Source: Pseudazoarcus sp963975885 (GTDB lineage: Bacteria; Pseudomonadota; Gammaproteobacteria; Burkholderiales; Rhodocyclaceae). Taken from it: DNA of 64,000 nucleotides. Shown here piece after piece: positions 50,321 through 59,739 of the stretch (position 1 is its first letter; the number at the start of each line of letters is the position of its first letter). A program made the position numbers and the translations under genes. The notes beneath the pieces were generated by a model, which made no database searches, was not told the origin of the DNA, and worked only from the letters and a program-made list of their open reading frames with translations. Where the stretch lies: assembly GCA_963975885.1 (NCBI GenBank), contig CAXBIS010000005.1:62001-126000 (forward strand), written 5' to 3'.

Positions 50321-51436
50321 ATGTACGGACACCCCGCTGATCCCCGCCTAGTTTCCCTTGCCGCTGCCCGCGCCGGTGTTGCGCTGGCCGTGTGTGCGCT
50401 GCATGTGCGCCCCGGCGAGAAGCTGGTACGCCTGTTCCCCGCCGGCCGGTTCGACGCCCCGCGCGGCAGCCTGGCCGGGCAAGGGCCGTGGTTTATCGAC
50501 GCGGCGCTGGCCGCCCAGGTGATTGCGCGCGTTGCGGCGCGCACCACCGACATTCCCATCGACTACGAGCACCAGATCCTGCTGGCCGAGAAGAACGGCC
50601 AGCCGGCGCCGGCGGCCGGTTGGGTCGACCGCACGTCGCTGGTGTGGATTTCCGACGGCGGCGAGCCGGGCCTGTACGGCGCCGTGCGGTGGACGGCGCG
50701 CGCCGCGCAGTGGATCGACGACGAGTCGTACCGCTACCTCTCCCCGGTATTCCCTTACGCCCGAGAAGGCGGCGCGGTGCTCGACCTGTACCACGTTGCC
50801 CTGACCAACACCCCGGCCATCGACACCGACCACGTCGTTGCCGCCGCCACGGCGCGCTTTGCGCCACCCGATGTCACGCCTGCGGGGGGGCGCACCCCCG
50901 AAAACACGACCACGGAGGTTCCCGAAATGGAGCTGCTGAACAAGCTGCTCGCGGCCCTCGGCTTGCCCGAGACCACGAGCGAAGCCGACGCGCTGGCCGG
51001 CGTCGCTGCCCTGAAGGCGAAAGCCGACGCGGGCGAAACCGAACTGGCCGCACTCAAGGCCTCGACCGAGGCCGGGCCGGACCTTTCCAAGTACGTGCCG
51101 ATCGAGACAGCCGAAGCGCTCAAGGGCGAGGTGGCGGCGCTGCGTGCGCAGATCGGCGGCGGCGAAGTCGACCAGCTCGTCGAAACGGCGATGGCCGACG
51201 GGCGGCTGCTCGAATCGCAGCGCGCCTGGGCCGAAGAGCTGGGCCGGTCCAACATCGCCGCGCTGCGCAAGTACGTGGACTCGTCCCAGCCGATCGCGGC
51301 GCTGCGCGGCCCGCAGAGCCGGACGATGCGCATCGACCCAACCCAACCGCAAACCACCGACGCGGATCTCGCCGTATGCAAGGCCTTGGGCCTGACGCCG
51401 GAAGAATTCGCCAAGGGCAAGCTGGAGGGCCGCTGA
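50321..51436 (+). CDS. Mu I-like protease with scaffold C-terminus
   Basis: A 371-residue protein. The N-terminal part (about 1-190) is the Mu I-type head maturation protease: TTDIPIDYEHQILLAEKNGQPAPAAGWVD and YLSPVFPYAREGG. The C-terminal part (about 203-371) is helical and acidic, as in scaffolds. A GGAGG site at 50914-50918 precedes an in-frame ATG at 50927, so the scaffold can probably also be made alone, as with Mu Z. Confidence 0.88.
   Translation: MYGHPADPRLVSLAAARAGVALAVCALHVRPGEKLVRLFPAGRFDAPRGSLAGQGPWFIDAALAAQVIARVAARTTDIPIDYEHQILLAEKNGQPAPAAGWVDRTSLVWISDGGEPGLYGAVRWTARAAQWIDDESYRYLSPVFPYAREGGAVLDLYHVALTNTPAIDTDHVVAAATARFAPPDVTPAGGRTPENTTTEVPEMELLNKLLAALGLPETTSEADALAGVAALKAKADAGETELAALKASTEAGPDLSKYVPIETAEALKGEVAALRAQIGGGEVDQLVETAMADGRLLESQRAWAEELGRSNIAALRKYVDSSQPIAALRGPQSRTMRIDPTQPQTTDADLAVCKALGLTPEEFAKGKLEGR
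50927..51436 (+). CDS. Nested scaffold protein (internal start within the protease gene)
   Basis: An in-frame ATG at 50927 begins MELLNKLLAALGLPET and has GGAGG eight bases upstream. The 169-residue product would be the helical scaffold alone, the usual arrangement in Mu (I and Z) and lambda (C and Nu3). Inferred from site strength and position. Confidence 0.6.
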   Translation: MELLNKLLAALGLPETTSEADALAGVAALKAKADAGETELAALKASTEAGPDLSKYVPIETAEALKGEVAALRAQIGGGEVDQLVETAMADGRLLESQRAWAEELGRSNIAALRKYVDSSQPIAALRGPQSRTMRIDPTQPQTTDADLAVCKALGLTPEEFAKGKLEGR

Positions 51437-51437
51437 C

Positions 51438-51848
51438 ATGGCCGCACTGACCGCCCCCCGCAACACCCCAATGCGCCACGGCGATATCGAGGCCCACCCG
51501 GTGAAAGCCGCAACCACCGTCCACCAGGGCAGCCTGGTGGTGCTCGACGCTGGCTTTGCCGCCCCAGGGCGCACGGCCACTGGCCTGATCGCAGCCGGCC
51601 GCGCCGAGCACTCCGCCACGGCCGTGGCCGCCGGCGACGCGATGATCGAGGTGCGACGCGGCACCTTCAAGTTCGCCAACTCGGCCGACGCGGACGAAAT
51701 CACGCAGGCCGACGCCGGCGCCGACTGCTACGTCGTCGACGACCAGACCATGGCCAAGACCGACGCCACCGAAACCCGCTCGCGCGCTGGCCGCGTCATG
51801 GCCGTCGAAGCCGACGGCGTGTGGGTCCAGGTCGGTATCGGCCTGTAA
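51438..51848 (+). CDS. Capsid decoration-like protein (DUF2190-type)
   Basis: A 136-residue beta-rich protein: VKAATTVHQGSLVVLDAGFAAPG, GRAEHSATAVAAGDAMIEVRRGTFKFANS and AGRVMAVEADGVWVQVGIGL. The pattern matches capsid cement proteins. It lies between the protease/scaffold and the major head protein. Confidence 0.78.
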   Translation: MAALTAPRNTPMRHGDIEAHPVKAATTVHQGSLVVLDAGFAAPGRTATGLIAAGRAEHSATAVAAGDAMIEVRRGTFKFANSADADEITQADAGADCYVVDDQTMAKTDATETRSRAGRVMAVEADGVWVQVGIGL

Positions 51849-51876
51849 CGCCCCTCATACCACGGAGCATCAACAC

Positions 51877-52773
51877 ATGATCATCACCAACGCCACCCTG
51901 AGCGCACTGGCGCAGGGCTTCAACGCCGCCTTCCTGCGCGGTTTCGGCTCGGTCACGCCGAGCTGGCAGCAGGTCGCCATGGAGATTCCCAGCACCTCGG
52001 ACGCCGAGAACTACGGCTGGATGAAAGACCTGCCCGGCATGCGCGAGTGGGTCGGCGCGCGCGTCTACAACAACCTCGAGGCGACCCACGCGCAACTGCG
52101 CAACAAGCCGTGGGAGCACACCATCGCGGTCAAGCGCGACCACGTCGAGGACGACAAACTCGGCATCTACACCAACCTGTTTGCGATTCAGGGCGAGATC
52201 GTCGCGCGCCACCCGGACGACCTGGTGTGGGGCCGCCTGGCCGCCGGCTTTGCCACACGCGGTTTCGACGGCCAGTACTTCTTCGACACCGACCACGTCA
52301 GCTTCAACCGCGCCAAGCAGGAAGTGAGCTGGAGCAACACCCAGGGCGGTGCGGGCGCGCCGTGGTTCGTCATGGACCTGTCGCGCAGCTTCATGAAGCC
52401 GCTGATCCTGCAGATGCGCCGCAAGCCGCAGTTCGTGCCGCGCACCGACCCGAAGGACGGCCACGTGTTCGACCACAACGAATTCGTATTCGGCGCGGAC
52501 GCCCGCTACAACGCCGGCTTCGGCTTCCACCAGCTCGCGGTGGGCAGCAAGCAGGCGCTGGATGCGGACGCCTATGAAGACGCCCGCGTGACGCTGGCCG
52601 GCCAGTTCCGCATGGATGGCTCGCCGCTGGGCGTGGGCGCGACGCACCTGGTGGTCGGCCCCTCCAACGAGGGCGCAGCGCGTGAGCTGCTCGTCTCCGA
52701 GCGCGACACCAGCGGCGCCACCAACAAGTGGAAGGGCACGGCGCAGCTGATCGTGTGCCCGTGGCTGGAGTAA
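51877..52773 (+). CDS. Major head protein (Mu gpT-like)
   Basis: A 298-residue Mu gpT-type capsid protein: LSALAQGFNAAFLRGF, PSTSDAENYGWMKDLPGMREWVG and VKRDHVEDDKLGIYTNLF are typical. It would form the icosahedral shell. Confidence 0.93.
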   Translation: MIITNATLSALAQGFNAAFLRGFGSVTPSWQQVAMEIPSTSDAENYGWMKDLPGMREWVGARVYNNLEATHAQLRNKPWEHTIAVKRDHVEDDKLGIYTNLFAIQGEIVARHPDDLVWGRLAAGFATRGFDGQYFFDTDHVSFNRAKQEVSWSNTQGGAGAPWFVMDLSRSFMKPLILQMRRKPQFVPRTDPKDGHVFDHNEFVFGADARYNAGFGFHQLAVGSKQALDADAYEDARVTLAGQFRMDGSPLGVGATHLVVGPSNEGAARELLVSERDTSGATNKWKGTAQLIVCPWLE

Positions 52774-52778
52774 GCGCC

Positions 52779-53273
52779 ATGACGACGCGAGCCAAAGCCA
52801 AGACCACGCCGGCGCCGAAAGGCGCCGCACCCAAGCCGGCCACAGCGGCCGAACCGACCGCGCCGGTGCCCGAGCACGAAGGCAGCGCCCAAATCCAGAC
52901 GGACACCACCGAGGGCACCGCGCCCGCCAATGTCGCTGAGGCCTTCGGGGTTTCCCCGGAGGCCGGGGCGGCCGATGCAGCGGACACGGCCGCCGAGGAT
53001 CTGGCGCGCAAGGCCGAAGCCGTGGCCAAGCCCGGCGACAACGTCAACGACATGGTCGCGGCCCAGCGCCAGGCGCCGGAGCCCGGCGAGGGTTCGCACC
53101 TGGTGGTGCGCGCGCTGGTGGAAGGCGGCTTCCGCCGCGCCGGCCGTAGCTGGTCGGAAGCGCCGACGACGGTGTTTGCCGAGCACTTCACGCCCGAGCA
53201 GATCGCCGCGCTGGAAGCCGAGCCGCTGCTGGACGTGCGCCGCATCGAGCGGGCCGACGACGAGGCCGCGTAA
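52779..53273 (+). CDS. HI1506-like head-region protein (Mu gp35-like)
   Basis: A 164-residue protein. The first 90 residues are Ala/Pro-rich and low-complexity; the last 65 (LVVRALVEGGFRRAGRSWSEAPTTVFAEHFTPEQIAALEAEPLLDVRRIE) match a small domain seen after the major head gene in Mu-like phages. Function not established. Confidence 0.78.
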   Translation: MTTRAKAKTTPAPKGAAPKPATAAEPTAPVPEHEGSAQIQTDTTEGTAPANVAEAFGVSPEAGAADAADTAAEDLARKAEAVAKPGDNVNDMVAAQRQAPEPGEGSHLVVRALVEGGFRRAGRSWSEAPTTVFAEHFTPEQIAALEAEPLLDVRRIERADDEAA

Positions 53274-53277
53274 CGCC

Positions 53278-53688
53278 ATGGCTTATTGCACGTTGCAGGA
53301 CCTGCTCGACCGTTTCGGTGCCGACGAACTCGGCGCCGTGGCGCCGGACGGTGACGGCGGGATCGACCCCGCCAAGGTCGAACGGGCCTGCGCCGATGCG
53401 GCTGGCGAGATCGACGGGTATGTCAGCGGTGCGGGCCTCACCGTGCCGCTGGCCAATCCGCCGCGCGTGGTCACCGGCTTTGCCGCCGACATCGCGCGTT
53501 ACCGCCTGCACGACGACCACGCCAGCGAGATTGTCGCGCGGCGCTACGACGAGGCCGTGCGCTTCCTGCGCGCGGTAGCCGCCGGCCAGGTGCGCCTGGG
53601 CGCCACGACCGCGAGCGGTGCCGGCAACGCCGGCACGGCCGAGGTGGTGCAACCGGCCCGCAAGCTGTTCAACGGCGGGCTGCGCTGA
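53278..53688 (+). CDS. DUF1320 family protein (gp36-like head-tail connector)
   Basis: A 136-residue protein with the DUF1320 pattern: YCTLQDLLDRFGADEL, then ACADAAGEIDGYVSGAGLTVPL and ADIARYRLHDDHASEIVARRYDEAVRFLRAVAAGQVRLG. These act as head-tail connectors. Start at 53278, ATG. Confidence 0.87.
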   Translation: MAYCTLQDLLDRFGADELGAVAPDGDGGIDPAKVERACADAAGEIDGYVSGAGLTVPLANPPRVVTGFAADIARYRLHDDHASEIVARRYDEAVRFLRAVAAGQVRLGATTASGAGNAGTAEVVQPARKLFNGGLR

Positions 53689-54125
53689 TGAACGGGCCGC
53701 TGGATCTCGCGCATTGGGTGTCGCGTATCCAGGCACGCATGCCAGGGCTGGGCACGGTGGGCCTCGCGGGCGACCTGGAGCGGGTGCGAAACGCCCAGGG
53801 CGCGTTGCCCGGCGTGTGGGTGCTGCCGGCCGAAGAGCGCAGTGCCGCCCCGGAGAGCGAGCCCTCGCTGCACCAACAGGTGCGGGTGTCGGTAAGCGTG
53901 ATCAGCGCGTTGCGCAGCTATGGCGACGCCACCGGCGCCAAGGCCGCCGACGCGCTGCGCGCGCACCGCGCGCCGCTGATTGCCGCACTGTCCGGCTGGC
54001 AACCGCCGGACGCCACCACCACGGCGTCGTTCGTGTCCGGCCGCCGGCTCGGCCCGGCGAACAACGCCATGTGGTGGGAAGACGTTTTTGAAACCGCGTT
54101 CTACCTGTCGAGGAAAGCGACATGA
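53688..54125 (+). CDS. Tail terminator-like protein (Mu gp37-like)
   Basis: A 145-residue protein: WVSRIQARMPGLGTVGLAGDL, then a strand GVWVLPAEERS and RSYGDATGAKAADALRAHRAPLIAALSGW, matching tail-terminator/gp37 proteins. One-base overlap with the connector gene and ATGA overlap with the next. Confidence 0.8.
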   Translation: MNGPLDLAHWVSRIQARMPGLGTVGLAGDLERVRNAQGALPGVWVLPAEERSAAPESEPSLHQQVRVSVSVISALRSYGDATGAKAADALRAHRAPLIAALSGWQPPDATTTASFVSGRRLGPANNAMWWEDVFETAFYLSRKAT

Positions 54126-54313
54126 AACCGAAGAAGCAACGCATCGCTCGCCCGGCCACGGCCGGCGCATTCCGGCGTGGGCCGGACGGTGTGACCCACT
54201 CGCTGGCTGCACCGGCCGCCGAGGCCCGGCCCGCCCGCCGCACGGCGAAGAAGCGCGACGAGGCCGCCGCCGAGCACGGCGCGCCGGACGCCCCCACCAC
54301 CGACCAGGAGTAA
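54122..54313 (+). CDS. Small basic phage protein
   Basis: A 63-residue, Lys/Arg/Ala-rich protein with no recognised fold. The ATGA overlap with the upstream gene and tight spacing to the tail tube gene make it likely to be expressed. Confidence 0.55.
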   Translation: MKPKKQRIARPATAGAFRRGPDGVTHSLAAPAAEARPARRTAKKRDEAAAEHGAPDAPTTDQE

Positions 54314-54316
54314 GCC

Positions 54317-55270
54317 ATGGCCCTGCATCTTTTCCGCCTGCGGGCGCTGCTGCTCAAGCTGGAAGACACCGAAGGCACCGATGCGGCGCCGACCGGCGCG
54401 CTCAACGCCTTGCAGATCATCAACGGCCAGGGGCAGATCGAAAGCGACCGCCTCGCGCGCGAAATCGACAAGCCCCACTTCACGGCCCGCCCGTTTGTGA
54501 ATACGCGCCGGCGCGCCACCCTGTCCGGCAGCGTCGAGTTGCTGGGCGCCGCCCAGGTGGGCGACCCGGCCCCGATCGACGCGCTGCTGCGCTGCGGCGC
54601 GCACGCCTACACGCAACTGGACGACGGCGGCGAGCCGGCCGTGCCCACGGGCGCCGAGTACAACCCGGTGTCCAACGGCGTGCCCAGCGCTACCGGCTGG
54701 TTCTACCACGGCGGCGAAGTGATGAAGGTGACCGGCGCACGCGCCGCGCTGACCCGCATCACGCTGGCCATCAACGACTTCGCCAAGGCGGAGTTTCAGA
54801 TTCAGGGCAGCGTGTCGGCCGTGGCCGAGGCGCCGCAGCCCACCGACACCGATTACAGCGCCTTCCAGGAGCCGCAGCCCATCACCACCGAGACCTTCGA
54901 AGTGACGGTCAACGAGGTGAAGGTGGACGCAGTGTCGATCCAGCTCGACACCGGCGCGCAACTCGGCATGGTCGAGCACTCCGAGGCGCGTGTCACGCGC
55001 CTGACCGACCGGCAGGTCAGCGGCACCTTGCGCATCTATCCGCCCGAACGATCGCACCTGGACATCCGCGCCCTGGTGGCCGCGCACACCCGCGTGCCCA
55101 TCCTGGCCACGGTGACCGGCGCGGCCGGGCGCAATGTGCGCCTCGAACTGCCCACCGTGCAGTTCGGCGAGCCGCAACGCGTGGACATCGATGGCGTGGT
55201 GGGCTGGGACATTCCCATGACCGCGCCGGCCGATGCCGGCAACGACGACTACATCCTCACGTTCAACTAA
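54317..55270 (+). CDS. Major tail tube protein, siphovirus type
   Basis: A 317-residue protein typical of tube proteins of long non-contractile tails: LKLEDTEGTDAAPTGALNALQI, REIDKPHFTARPFVNTRRRATLSGSVELLG and a C-terminal DIPMTAPADAGNDDYILTFN. No sheath gene is present next to it, unlike Mu itself, so the tail is of the siphovirus kind. Confidence 0.85.
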   Translation: MALHLFRLRALLLKLEDTEGTDAAPTGALNALQIINGQGQIESDRLAREIDKPHFTARPFVNTRRRATLSGSVELLGAAQVGDPAPIDALLRCGAHAYTQLDDGGEPAVPTGAEYNPVSNGVPSATGWFYHGGEVMKVTGARAALTRITLAINDFAKAEFQIQGSVSAVAEAPQPTDTDYSAFQEPQPITTETFEVTVNEVKVDAVSIQLDTGAQLGMVEHSEARVTRLTDRQVSGTLRIYPPERSHLDIRALVAAHTRVPILATVTGAAGRNVRLELPTVQFGEPQRVDIDGVVGWDIPMTAPADAGNDDYILTFN

Positions 55271-55279
55271 GGAGCACCC

Positions 55280-55597
55280 ATGTTCAAGGTCAATCCGCGC
55301 CGCACTTTCCGTTACCCGGTAACGGTCACCATCCACGACGGCGAGAAGGCACAGACCGGCAAGTTTCACGCGACCTTCCGTGCCGCGCAGGGCGACGAGC
55401 TGCGCTCGCGCAGCGACGATCTGTTCCTCGACATCGTGCTGCTCGAGGTTCATGGCATCGAGATCGAGGGCGAAGATGGTCAGCCGCTCGAAGGCGAGGA
55501 CCTGCTCGCTGCGGTCAAGAACGACCCCTCGCTGTCCTCCGCATGCATTGCCGCCTATCAGGAGTCGATCGTGCGAAAAAACCGACCGAAAACCTGA
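55280..55597 (+). CDS. Tail assembly chaperone, upstream frame (G-like)
   Basis: A 105-residue protein: NPRRTFRYPVTVTIHDGEKAQTGKFHATFRAAQGDELRSRSDDLFLDIVLLEVHGIE. It ends at TGA but carries the slippery heptamer A-AAA-AAC at 55576-55582, which would shift about a fraction of ribosomes into the following frame, as with lambda G/GT. Confidence 0.85.
   Translation: MFKVNPRRTFRYPVTVTIHDGEKAQTGKFHATFRAAQGDELRSRSDDLFLDIVLLEVHGIEIEGEDGQPLEGEDLLAAVKNDPSLSSACIAAYQESIVRKNRPKT
55576..55582 (+). promoter_or_regulatory. Programmed -1 frameshift slippery site
   Basis: The heptamer A-AAA-AAC is positioned exactly in the X-XXY-YYZ frame of the G-like gene (AAA 577-579, AAC 580-582), between a codon CGA and the downstream frame. 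This is a classic -1 site and joins the two tail chaperone frames. Confidence 0.82.
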
Positions 55598-55914
55598 TCG
55601 GTGCGGCCCGGCGCTGGCTCGACGGCGGCCGGGCCGAGCACGACGAGCTGGCCGCGTTGGGCATCCCTGCCGAGCAGGCCAGCGACGACTACGAGGTGTG
55701 GCCGGAGAACTGGCCCGCCGTTCAGGTTTTTGTTGCATGTGCCACGCAGTGGCGCCGCGCCGGCCTCGAGGCGCGCCGCCACGGGCTGGACTACACCGCC
55801 GTTGAATCCGTGATGCGCCTGCTGGAGATCCAGAACCCGGTGGCCACCTTCCAGCGGGTGCGGCGGATGGAAGCCGAAGTACTGGAGCGCCTGCAGGCAC
55901 GCCGAACCACCTGA
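55582..55914 (+). CDS. Tail assembly chaperone, -1 frameshift extension (T-like, DUF1799-type)
   Basis: About 110 residues starting PTENLIGAARRWLDGGRAEHDELAALGIPAEQ and ending VRRMEAEVLERLQARRTT, with DYEVWPENWPAVQVF typical of DUF1799. No standard start codon precedes the conserved region in this frame, so it is made as a fusion to the upstream chaperone after a -1 slip at A-AAA-AAC (fusion about 211 residues). Confidence 0.82.
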   Translation, partial: PTENLIGAARRWLDGGRAEHDELAALGIPAEQASDDYEVWPENWPAVQVFVACATQWRRAGLEARRHGLDYTAVESVMRLLEIQNPVATFQRVRRMEAEVLERLQARRTT

Positions 55915-55932
55915 CCCCGCGTTACGCCGACC

Positions 55933-58900
55933 ATGGAATTCAAGATCCGCATTCGCTCCGATGGCACGGCCGAGGTCGTCAACGACCTGGGCCGCGTCGA
56001 GGGGCGCCTGGCAGATGTGGGCAACGCGGCGGCACAGGCCGGTGACGAGGCCCAGCCGGCCATGGACAAGACGCGCGGCGCGGTCGAGGACGTGGGGGAT
56101 GCGCTCGACGACACCACGCGCAGCGCCGGGGGCTTTCTTGACCGGATGGGTGGCGTGCGCGGCGTGGTCGCCGGGCTGGCTGCGGCCGTGGCCAGTTTCA
56201 GCGCCAAGGAGTTTCTACAGGGCCTGATCGCCGAGCAGTCGACCTACGAGCGCAACATGCTGCGCACGCAGGCGATCATCGACGCCACCGGTGCATCGGC
56301 CGGCTTCACGGCCGAGCAGTTGCGCTTGCAGGCGCGCGAGTTGGCGCTGGGAACGCTGCAAAGCGTGGAAGGCGTGGAGCGCGCGCAGCAGATCCTGATG
56401 ACCTTCCGCAACGTGACGGGCGACATCTTCGTGCGCGCAACCGAACAGGCGACGAACCTGTCGGTGGCCATGAATACGGACCTGAACAGTGCCATCAAGC
56501 AACTTGGCAAGGCGCTGGACGAACCCGCGCGCGGGCTGGAGGGGCTGCGCGAAGCCGGTGTGAGCTTCAGCGACTCACAAAAGGAGGTCATCCAGTCGCT
56601 GATCGAAGCCGGCGAGGTCGCCACCGCGCAGGCGCTGATCCTGGACGAGATCGCCGGCAAGGTCGGTGACATCGCCCGTCGCGAGGCCGCTGGCTGGGAC
56701 GGCATGGTGGACACCATGGACCAGGCGCTTGAAGAAGGCCGCCTGGCGCTGGCCGAGTACTTCGACGTGGCACAGACGGGCGCCGAGATTCTCGAGCAAC
56801 TGGCCGGCTACGTCTTCGAATTCAACGAGGGGCTGCGCGCCGGCGAGTACGACGCGGTGATCTCCGGCATCGGCGGCATCGTGAAGGTCGCCGGTGTGTA
56901 CCTCGGGTTGGTGACCGGCATCAAGACGGCGCAACTGGCCGCCACCGCCGTGAAAGCCACCTACGCCGCCACGCTGTGGCTGGTGGGCGGTGGCGCCACG
57001 GCCGCGGCCGCAGGACTGACCCTGATGCAGAAGGCCATGCTCCCCGTGATGGCGCTATTCGCCGGGTGGGAGCTGGGCAAGTGGGCGCGCGAGAATTTCA
57101 CCGGCGTCGAGAAGGCCGGCATCGTCATGGCCAGCTCGGTGCACCGGGCGATCGTGTGGCTGCGCGGCGAATTCGACCTGTTCGCCGAGAACGTGAAATT
57201 CGCCCTGACGAACCCGTTCGACTACGCGCGGGGCAAGATCGCCGACTTCTTCGAGTGGATTCAGGGCCTGGGCAAGACCGCGCTGAAATTCCTCGGGCTC
57301 GACGGCCTGGCCGACCAGATTCGCACCGACTTTGACGGCCTGCGCGGCACCACGGCCGCGGAGCACGAAAAGACCCTGCAGCAGATCCGCGCCAACACGC
57401 TGCGCGAGATGGGGCAGATTGGCGCGATCTACAACGACCTGCTCGACCAGGTCGGCGAGAGCGCCGGCCAGGCCGGCGCCGCAGCCGGCGCCAGTGAAGG
57501 CAACTTCCTCAGGATGAGCGCGACCGGCGCCGACGGGCTGCGCAACATTCGCGCCTTCGCCGAGGGCGCCGCGGCCGCGCTGAACGGCGTGAGCACGGGC
57601 GCGGACTCCGCTACCTCCGCCACCCGCGACCTCGCCGGAGAGGTAGACGCCCTGCGCCGGCGCGTCGACCCCGCGTATCGCGCCGTGTCCGAGCTGGCCG
57701 ACGCGGAATTCCTGCTGTGGGAGGCGGCGGCCGCCGGCGTCATCACGCAAGAGCAACTGGCCGAGATGATCGGCCACGTGCACACCGCCGCTGACCGGGC
57801 CGAAGGCAGCGTGCGCGGCTTCGGCGACGGCGTGCGCGCCGGCGCGGCCGAGGCCGACCCGTTTGCCCGCGCCTGGGAAGAAGCCTCGAACCGCATCGAC
57901 CGCACGTTTGCCGACGCGTGGAAAGGCGCCTTTGACAGCTTCCGCTCGTTCGCACGCGGGCTGGGAGACGCCTTCAAGCAACTGCTGGGCGAGTTGGCGC
58001 ATGCGGCCATCACGCGGCCGATTCTGGTGTCGCTGGGCCTTGCCGCCGGGCCGACCGGCGCAGCGGGTAGCGGGATGCCGGGCGTGGGTGGCGACGGTGG
58101 CGGCGCGGGCGGCTTCGGCTTCAATCCGATGTCCTTTCTCGGCGGCAGCTCGCTGATGGCGAACGCCGGTGGCGCGATGGCGGGGCTCGGTTCCCGGCTG
58201 GGCTTTCAGGGCATGAGCGACATGGGCGCCGGGATGATCATGAACGCCGCCCCGAACTGGCACCTGGGCGTGGCCGGCCTGCTCGGCGGTTTTGCGGGTA
58301 ACGCGCTTTTTGGCGGCCGCGGGTACTCGGGCCTCGGCGGCAGTCTGGGCGCGACGGCAGGTTATGCGCTGGGCACCGGCGGCGCGGCGATGATGGGCCA
58401 GTTCGGGGCAATCGCCGGCCCCGTTGGCGCGATCGCCGGCGCAGTGCTCGGCTCCGCGCTGGGTTCGCTGTTCGGAGGATCGGGCGAACGCTTTCCGCGC
58501 ACCGTCGCCTCGGGGACCGGCACGTATCGCGACGGTGCGTTCACCGGAGCCGGTCCGGACACAAGCTGGGAACACACCGGGGAGGATCAGTTCGGCGGCG
58601 AGATGAACACCGCGCTCGATTCGCTGCAGGAGAGCTTCGCCTCGCGGGTAGGGGCGCTGTTCGACGCCTTCGACATCGACGAGAGCATCAACACCACGGT
58701 ACGCGTGCGCCTGCGCCGCACCAGCGGCCGCCTGGTGGGCGAATTCTTCGGCACGCTGGGCGAGGAGATCGAGGAGAGCTTCCGCACGCACGACCAGTAC
58801 GGCGAGGACGCGGAAATCGAAGACGCGTTCAAGGGCTTCGTCGAGGATGTGCTGTCCAAGGGCGTGGTGGGCGCGATCGAGGCGAGCGGCCTGCCCGAAT

Positions 58901-59739
58901 ACGTCAAGCGCATGTTCGACGGGCTGTCGACCAGCGCCGACGTGGAAGCGGCGATTGCCAGCATCGTGCACTTCCAGGACTTGGTCACGCGCGACGTGAT
59001 TGGCCAGGCGGCGCTCGACTACGAGCGCGCCGGCCGCACCGCGACCGACGCCTATCGCGAGCAACTCGACGCGGTACTGGCGCTTGCCGCCGAATACGAC
59101 GGCACGCTGGCCGGCACGCGATCGCTTGCGGCAGCGATGGAGCAGCACCAGGCGGCGGCCTATCAGCTCGCGGTGGCCCTGCACCAAGCCAGCGACGCGA
59201 CCAGCGCGCTGTTCGGGGGGCTGGCCGGCGACATCCGCGAATCGCTGATGAGCGAAGAGGCGCTCTACAACCACCGCAAGGAACAGGTGGACGCGCTGAC
59301 GGCGGCCATGTCCAACATGACGGACCCGGCGCAGATCATGGCCACCGCCGAGCAGATCGAGCGGCTGGTGCGGGAGATGTGGTCGTCGCTGGAAGACGAT
59401 ACGCAGCGCGCGATGCAGGCGGACGGTTTCCTGAACTACCTGGACGGCGTGACCGAGCTTGCGCAGTCGCAGATCGAGAAGGCGCTGGCCGCGCTGGAAG
59501 ACGACCAGGAGCGCCTGGGCGAAACGATCGACGAATCGTTGGCGCGCATCGCCACCGAGTTCGACGAAGCGGCCGAGCAGCAGCTCGCAGCCGCGCGTGA
59601 GATGAGCGCGGCCGCCGGCGTCATGCGTGACGCGGCACGCGAGATGGCCGGCGCGGCGGCCACGCCCAAGCGCGTGGCCGTGGGCGTAACCGTGTCCGGA
59701 CAGCCGGCGCGCGTGACCATGAGCGAGGTCGGCGGATGA
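55933..59739 (+). CDS. Tail tape measure protein
   Basis: A 1268-residue protein. N-terminal coiled coil (GRVEGRLADVGNAAAQAGDEAQPAMDK), hydrophobic segments about 345-380 and Gly/Ala-rich low-complexity about 720-850, then a long helical C-terminus. It sets tail length; by the usual rule of about 1.5 angstrom per residue it predicts a tail near 190 nm. Directly follows the chaperones. Confidence 0.92.
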   Translation: MEFKIRIRSDGTAEVVNDLGRVEGRLADVGNAAAQAGDEAQPAMDKTRGAVEDVGDALDDTTRSAGGFLDRMGGVRGVVAGLAAAVASFSAKEFLQGLIAEQSTYERNMLRTQAIIDATGASAGFTAEQLRLQARELALGTLQSVEGVERAQQILMTFRNVTGDIFVRATEQATNLSVAMNTDLNSAIKQLGKALDEPARGLEGLREAGVSFSDSQKEVIQSLIEAGEVATAQALILDEIAGKVGDIARREAAGWDGMVDTMDQALEEGRLALAEYFDVAQTGAEILEQLAGYVFEFNEGLRAGEYDAVISGIGGIVKVAGVYLGLVTGIKTAQLAATAVKATYAATLWLVGGGATAAAAGLTLMQKAMLPVMALFAGWELGKWARENFTGVEKAGIVMASSVHRAIVWLRGEFDLFAENVKFALTNPFDYARGKIADFFEWIQGLGKTALKFLGLDGLADQIRTDFDGLRGTTAAEHEKTLQQIRANTLREMGQIGAIYNDLLDQVGESAGQAGAAAGASEGNFLRMSATGADGLRNIRAFAEGAAAALNGVSTGADSATSATRDLAGEVDALRRRVDPAYRAVSELADAEFLLWEAAAAGVITQEQLAEMIGHVHTAADRAEGSVRGFGDGVRAGAAEADPFARAWEEASNRIDRTFADAWKGAFDSFRSFARGLGDAFKQLLGELAHAAITRPILVSLGLAAGPTGAAGSGMPGVGGDGGGAGGFGFNPMSFLGGSSLMANAGGAMAGLGSRLGFQGMSDMGAGMIMNAAPNWHLGVAGLLGGFAGNALFGGRGYSGLGGSLGATAGYALGTGGAAMMGQFGAIAGPVGAIAGAVLGSALGSLFGGSGERFPRTVASGTGTYRDGAFTGAGPDTSWEHTGEDQFGGEMNTALDSLQESFASRVGALFDAFDIDESINTTVRVRLRRTSGRLVGEFFGTLGEEIEESFRTHDQYGEDAEIEDAFKGFVEDVLSKGVVGAIEASGLPEYVKRMFDGLSTSADVEAAIASIVHFQDLVTRDVIGQAALDYERAGRTATDAYREQLDAVLALAAEYDGTLAGTRSLAAAMEQHQAAAYQLAVALHQASDATSALFGGLAGDIRESLMSEEALYNHRKEQVDALTAAMSNMTDPAQIMATAEQIERLVREMWSSLEDDTQRAMQADGFLNYLDGVTELAQSQIEKALAALEDDQERLGETIDESLARIATEFDEAAEQQLAAAREMSAAAGVMRDAAREMAGAAATPKRVAVGVTVSGQPARVTMSEVGG

